From positions 1 to 16,415 of the forward strand of contig JARRCQ010000008.1 in the NCBI GenBank assembly GCA_029982105.1: a DNA stretch of 16,415 nt, in the 5' to 3' direction. Each line of letters opens with the position of its first letter. Position 1 is the stretch's first letter. The notes under the pieces were generated by a model that was not told the origin of the DNA, made no database searches, and worked only from the letters and a program-made list of their open reading frames with translations. Positions 14,735 through 16,415 of the stretch are shown in pieces. This DNA comes from Candidatus Atribacteria bacterium (GTDB lineage: Bacteria; Atribacterota; Atribacteria; Atribacterales; Caldatribacteriaceae). The position numbers and the translations under genes are program-made.

Positions 14735-16027
14735 CTACTCTTCATGATAAAGGTCGTTTTCTTTTAAGATGTTGTTGGTTTCTTCTGCTGCTTCATGAAT
14801 AACTTTTGCAATTCCCTCTGGGTTATCCACCAAGCTCTGATCTAAGAAGGCGTCCACCAACCGTTCTGCAAGTCTGGTCATAATTTCATCAAAACAAGCT
14901 ATAGGTTCATACCCATAAAGCTCAAAATCTTCGGGTATTTCCAAAAAAGCTCTGTATTGAGGAATTTTTTCATATACTGGGGAGTAATCTATATCGTCTC
15001 GAGCCGGAAGCCATCCTACGGTTTCAAAAAGATATACCTGATACTCGGGCTGCAGCATAAATTTAATGAAATCCCAGGCTACTTCTGGGTCCTTACAGGG
15101 ACGGGTAACGTGAAGATTTACCAAGTTTTCAATAGTTCCAGCTCTCTTATATCTCGGTAGAGGAGCAGTATCATATTCAACATCTGGAGCATATTGTTGC
15201 ATATATCCTACCACCCAAGACTCGCGATGGAACATAGCAGTTAATTCTAAAGCAAAAGCTTCCGTATCATGCTTTATCTTGTGGTCATCAACATGATGTT
15301 TGTAAACGAGATCAATATATAGTTTTAGCGCTTCTTGGCCAGCTTCATTATCATAGCCAGCTCGGTATTTCCCATCAGGGTATTTATCAAGAATACTGCC
15401 CCCTGCTGGATATAGCCAGAACCACCACTTTTCTGCTACTCCACTTCCTGCTCCGGAGAGACGAAGGCTAATACCACTTCTTGTGAGATTACCTTGCTCA
15501 TCATATCGAGCTAATTTTTGGGAATAATCAATAACTTCGTCCCAGTTGGTAGGAGCCCCTGGTAGTCCTTCTTCGGCAAACATTGCCTTATTCCAAAACA
15601 TAACCTGTCGCCCTCGGAAAAGCGGGATTCCATAAGTGTTGTCGCCATAAGTCAAATTGTTAATAGCAAACTGGGAGTAAGAACCACTTTTCAACATAGC
15701 ATCAATTTCTGGAGGGTTAGGGGGAACAAAGCCTGCTTCCACAAATTTGCGCATTGCATAATCAGAGATCTCCACTATATCTGCTACTGTGTCAGTAGGA
15801 ATAGTAACTGAAAGTTTTTGTTCATGATCTCGTAAGTTATATGCTAAAATTTCCACCTCTACCTCAGGATGAAGCTTTTGATAGTCCTGGGCTACCTTTT
15901 CATAGAAAGGTACCATCTCAGGATAGCCACTCCACAGAGAAAGTTTCACGTTTCCAAAAGCCACTGCACTACTCAAAAAAACACACAATAACAAAACTCC
16001 TATAATCCCTAAAGTCGTTTTTCTCAT
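14735..16027 (-). CDS. ABC transporter extracellular solute-binding protein, family 1
   Basis: Captures the substrate outside the cytoplasm and delivers it to the two permeases. There are 430 residues. The signal peptide is MRKTTLGIIGVLLLCVFLSS, with probable signal-peptidase I cleavage after AVA (21-23). C15 has no lipobox around it (LLLC), so this is not a typical lipoprotein. Mature features are those of carbohydrate-binding family 1: LSLWSGYPEMVPFYEKVAQD (29-48), DIVEISDYAMRKFVEAGFVP, VMFWNKAMFAEEGLPGAPTNWDEV, the aromatic KWWFWLYPAGGS, and AWDFIKFMLQPEYQVY with WLPARDD near the C-terminus. ATG 16027 has GGAGG 8 nt upstream. First gene of the nine-gene leftward operon. Substrate is probably a sugar or oligosaccharide derivative; the exact ligand is not visible. 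Confidence 0.94.
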   Translation of the reverse strand: MRKTTLGIIGVLLLCVFLSSAVAFGNVKLSLWSGYPEMVPFYEKVAQDYQKLHPEVEVEILAYNLRDHEQKLSVTIPTDTVADIVEISDYAMRKFVEAGFVPPNPPEIDAMLKSGSYSQFAINNLTYGDNTYGIPLFRGRQVMFWNKAMFAEEGLPGAPTNWDEVIDYSQKLARYDEQGNLTRSGISLRLSGAGSGVAEKWWFWLYPAGGSILDKYPDGKYRAGYDNEAGQEALKLYIDLVYKHHVDDHKIKHDTEAFALELTAMFHRESWVVGYMQQYAPDVEYDTAPLPRYKRAGTIENLVNLHVTRPCKDPEVAWDFIKFMLQPEYQVYLFETVGWLPARDDIDYSPVYEKIPQYRAFLEIPEDFELYGYEPIACFDEIMTRLAERLVDAFLDQSLVDNPEGIAKVIHEAAEETNNILKENDLYHEE

Positions 16028-16119
16028 TATCCTATCCTCCCTTCATTAAGTTGTCTAACTCTAACTACTCCTATAATTTGGTAATACCTACATATATCTA
16101 CTTTAATTAATCACCTCCC

Positions 16120-16134
16120 TCTTATTTAATAAGA
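16120..16134. promoter_or_regulatory. Operator-like dyad 7-1-7
   Basis: TCTTATT, one base, AATAAGA: a perfect inverted repeat 93 bp upstream of the binding-protein start codon. AT-rich dyads arise by chance, so this is only a candidate regulator site. Confidence 0.3.
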
Positions 16135-16263
16135 TCTTCCCTCCTAGAAGGGTAAAATAATTTCTTACAATTCCTTTACCACTCCAGATATACTTATTGC
16201 TACTGTAATTATCCCTACTTACTTTTTTAACTCTTTACTAGGGGCTTTCAAACTTCGGTTATA

Positions 16264-16307
16264 GTTCTTAACCCGTGTTTTAGCCCATTCATAAACCATG
16301 TTTAAGC
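16264..16307. repeat. Tandem 21-bp repeat pair, operator-like
   Basis: 16264-16284 and 16287-16307 match at 16 of 21 positions with a 23-bp period, about two helical turns. The second copy contains the dyad TAAAC-CAT-GTTTA; the first has a partial version. Located 237-280 bp upstream of the operon's first gene, they could bind a LacI- or GntR-type regulator; none is encoded in the window. Confidence 0.4.
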
Positions 16308-16415
16308 ATCACTAATTTACTCTTCTGTTTATTAAGTTAGTTTGTCCCTCTCTTTTTTTTATAAAAAATTTTACTTTTTAATAGCATCTTTTTCCTACTA
16401 TAGTCCTATTTTTCT

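Larger units (their letters stand above)
16028..16415 (-). other. AT-rich leader upstream of the accessory operon, no convincing gene
   Basis: 388 bp without a credible coding region. It contains the binding-protein ribosome binding site, a 7-1-7 dyad (16120-16134), an orphan GGAGGTGAT followed only by early stops, and a direct repeat pair at 16264-16307. A 26-codon ATG frame (16219-16299, minus) has no ribosome binding site and overlaps the repeats, so I do not call it. No promoter with both boxes near consensus stands out. Confidence 0.5.

Noticed and set aside
16104..16119. Strong Shine-Dalgarno-like GGAGGTGAT on the minus strand
   Set aside because: Frames after it stop within a few codons, so no gene can be assigned; also not a 16S rRNA 3' end because the preceding conserved sequence is missing.
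16219..16299. 26-codon ATG frame on the minus strand in the leader
   Set aside because: No ribosome binding site, no recognisable family, and it overlaps the tandem repeat; likely chance.

Overview
The window is AT-rich bacterial DNA with almost every gene on the minus strand. Strong GGAGG ribosome binding sites and frequent TTG/GTG starts suggest a low-GC bacterium. The gene types would fit Bacillota, Thermotogota, Atribacterota or Synergistota relatives, but I cannot fix a phylum. No rRNA, tRNA or CRISPR array is visible.

Region A (1-5420, minus strand) is housekeeping. It reads rplM, rpsI, an ornithine-racemase-like PLP enzyme, argF, cdaA (diadenylate cyclase), a 45-residue single-pass membrane microprotein, and an EF-G paralogue (EF-G2 type) cut by the window edge. 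A good sigma-70-type promoter (TTGACA, 18 bp, TAAAAT) lies directly upstream of rplM. The microprotein sits where cdaR is normally found and looks like only the CdaR/YbbR N-terminal anchor. The racemase beside argF suggests local ornithine chemistry, possibly D-ornithine formation.

Region B (about 5422-6873) is an insertion sequence with one plus-strand DDE transposase (D190, D251, E287; DD35E spacing). Its ends carry repeated copies of a TGCCTCA-containing unit of about 24 bp. A hairpin partly covers the transposase ribosome binding site. The element lies about 10 bp upstream of the rplM -35 box.

Region C (6922-16027, minus strand) is a compact nine-gene accessory operon. In transcription order it encodes a secreted solute-binding protein, two carbohydrate-type ABC permeases, a small cupin, a SIS-domain sugar isomerase-like protein, a neutral-ceramidase-like hydrolase without a signal peptide, two tandem divergent UroD/MtaA-superfamily proteins and an MFS transporter. 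Gaps are short or overlapping after the first gene. A perfect 30-bp palindrome separates the binding-protein gene from the permeases, and a weak stem plus T8 tract follows the MFS gene. No ABC ATPase, regulator, kinase or corrinoid protein is present. The likely role is uptake and breakdown of a sugar or sugar-amide compound, with the ceramidase-like enzyme perhaps cleaving an amide bond. The UroD-like pair, in which the usual HSCGN motif reads HSHGN, has no assignable reaction. This operon is the best candidate for an undescribed pathway.

Region D (16028-16415) is an AT-rich leader with operator-like repeats and no convincing gene.
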